Assembly: GCA_030038695.1 (NCBI GenBank)
Contig: JASHSN010000488.1
Location: forward strand, 1-5,184
DNA: 5,184 nucleotides
Reading direction: 5' to 3'
Source: Nitrososphaeraceae archaeon
Lineage (GTDB): Archaea > Thermoproteota > Nitrososphaeria > Nitrososphaerales > Nitrososphaeraceae
How positions within the stretch are numbered: the first letter of the stretch is position 1; every line of letters starts with the position of its first letter. This document shows, one piece after another, positions 4,315 through 5,184 of this stretch. Position numbers and translations under genes: made by a program. Below the pieces are notes generated by a model. The model was given only the letters and a program-made list of their open reading frames with translations. It had not been told where the DNA came from and made no database searches.

Positions 4315-5184
4315 CTAACGTACTTTTTTACTTAGCATTTCAGTAAGCCGCTGCAACGCCGGTGACCCATCGTGAATGTCTAAACGCACATCTAAGATAC
4401 ACATGTCTTTAGAGAAAATATTTTCAGTGGCTGAAAGAGCTTGTTCGAGTTGATCTTCTGTTTCTATCAGAAATGCTTTTCCATGACCTATTATTTCAGG
4501 AATCCTATAATAATTCCAATGCAATACATCATTAAATGGGCCGTCAAGCATAGGACGTTCTGTACCGTACCCACAGTTATTTAAGACAATAATGACTGGA
4601 CTTAAAGCAAATCTACTAATAGTCGATATTTCCATGCCAGTCATTTGAAAAGCGCCATCTCCTACTATTACTATAGGACGAAGCGTTACATTAGCCAATT
4701 GAGCTCCAATAGCTGCAGGTACAGCAAATCCCATTGAAGCATAGTAGGCAGGACATAAAAAATCTGTTTGGCTATGAATGGTTAAATCAAGAGCACCAAA
4801 CAAAGAATCACCAACATCTGCTATAACTATTGTATTCTCAGTTATAGACAAGTTAAGGCGTTCAAACAATCTTTTTACGGTTATCTTTTGATATCTTACA
4901 GCAGAGAAATGTTTATCGTTCTTCTTCTCCATGTTGCCTCGTTTTCCAACAAATATAAAATCTTTTATTGTTAACCGTGCTTGTATTAAACCACTAAGAA
5001 AATCTTGTAGAAGAACATTTTCAAAATTATGATGTTTGATTGATAATTTTTCACTAGTGACATAGATACTTTTAGATTGGTCTATGGGCGTAGGGGTCAC
5101 ACTAAAATCAATATCTGTCATCAAAGCACCCAGTAAAATCAAACAGTCACTAGATTCAACATATTTTCTGACTGACTCGTGTCC
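4315..5184 (-). CDS. Thiamine-diphosphate 2-oxo-acid decarboxylase (pyruvate/indolepyruvate type), C-terminal half
   Basis: The frame stays open to the right edge, adding GHESVRKYVESSDC before the TTG at 5142-5140; that TTG is an internal Leu, so the gene is partial at its 5' end (289 residues visible of an expected ~550). Visible parts: the end of the central domain (SSDCLILLGALMTDIDFS), a linker, and the diphosphate-binding domain with ADVGDSLFGALDL, YYASMGFAVPAAIGAQLA, then GDGAFQMTGMEIS...VLNNCGYGTERP. The GDG-24-NN motif binds Mg2+ and thiamine diphosphate. The pattern NNxGYGTERPMLDGPFND and the end SPALQRLTEML match alpha-keto-acid decarboxylases, which turn 2-oxo acids (indolepyruvate, phenylpyruvate, branched-chain) into aldehydes and CO2 in the cytoplasm. 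The substrate cannot be read from this half. The N-terminal catalytic Glu lies outside the window. Confidence 0.9.
   Translation of the reverse strand, partial: GHESVRKYVESSDCLILLGALMTDIDFSVTPTPIDQSKSIYVTSEKLSIKHHNFENVLLQDFLSGLIQARLTIKDFIFVGKRGNMEKKNDKHFSAVRYQKITVKRLFERLNLSITENTIVIADVGDSLFGALDLTIHSQTDFLCPAYYASMGFAVPAAIGAQLANVTLRPIVIVGDGAFQMTGMEISTISRFALSPVIIVLNNCGYGTERPMLDGPFNDVLHWNYYRIPEIIGHGKAFLIETEDQLEQALSATENIFSKDMCILDVRLDIHDGSPALQRLTEMLSKKVR

Noticed and set aside
1..5184. CRISPR array
   Set aside because: No regularly spaced direct repeats are present on either strand.

Overview
The window looks archaeal, most likely a soil-type ammonia-oxidising archaeon (Nitrososphaeria, of the Nitrososphaera/Nitrosocosmicus kind). 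This is inferred from four things: an AT-rich sequence; a DUF72 protein ending in a PCNA-binding-like peptide; a short AbrB-fold regulator of the type common in these archaea; and small genes starting at GTG or TTG about 26 nt below TATA-like boxes, as expected for leaderless archaeal transcripts. No rRNA, tRNA or CRISPR array is visible, so lineage cannot be fixed from the sequence alone.

Layout, left to right. At 1-92 (minus) the N-terminus of an IS5-type transposase runs off the left edge. At 345-1199 (plus) is a complete DUF72/YecE-like TIM-barrel protein with a charged tail and a C-terminal PIP-box-like peptide. The stretch 1200-1552 has no supported gene, but ends in two copies of the palindrome ATACGTAT that form an 11-bp inverted repeat. 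Below them, a 42-aa ORF (1553-1681) overlaps by ATGA the start of a secreted, Cys-paired, two-unit protein (1678-2097). At 2251-2409 (plus) is a small unrecognised ORF below a palindromic TATA element; it converges on an AbrB-like regulator (2420-2626, minus).

The stretch 2713-3299 (plus) reads as a decayed AAA+ ATPase, best guessed as Orc1/Cdc6-like: fragments in different frames, an internal stop, a clear Walker B, and no Walker A. Then, all on minus: a 132-aa protein made of two copies of a ~56-aa helical unit at an exact 63-residue offset (3359-3757); a 61-aa two-helix membrane protein (3863-4048); a small frameshifted Cys/His-rich relic (4137-4309); and the C-terminal half of a thiamine-diphosphate 2-oxo-acid decarboxylase (4315-5184), which enters from the right edge.

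There is no obvious single operon or pathway. The region looks like accessory sequence: an insertion-sequence end, two gene relics, several short orphan genes, and two conserved-family proteins (DUF72 and the decarboxylase). The strongest leads are the possible DUF72-PCNA link, the palindrome-controlled gene pair at 1495-2097, and the internally duplicated 132-aa protein.
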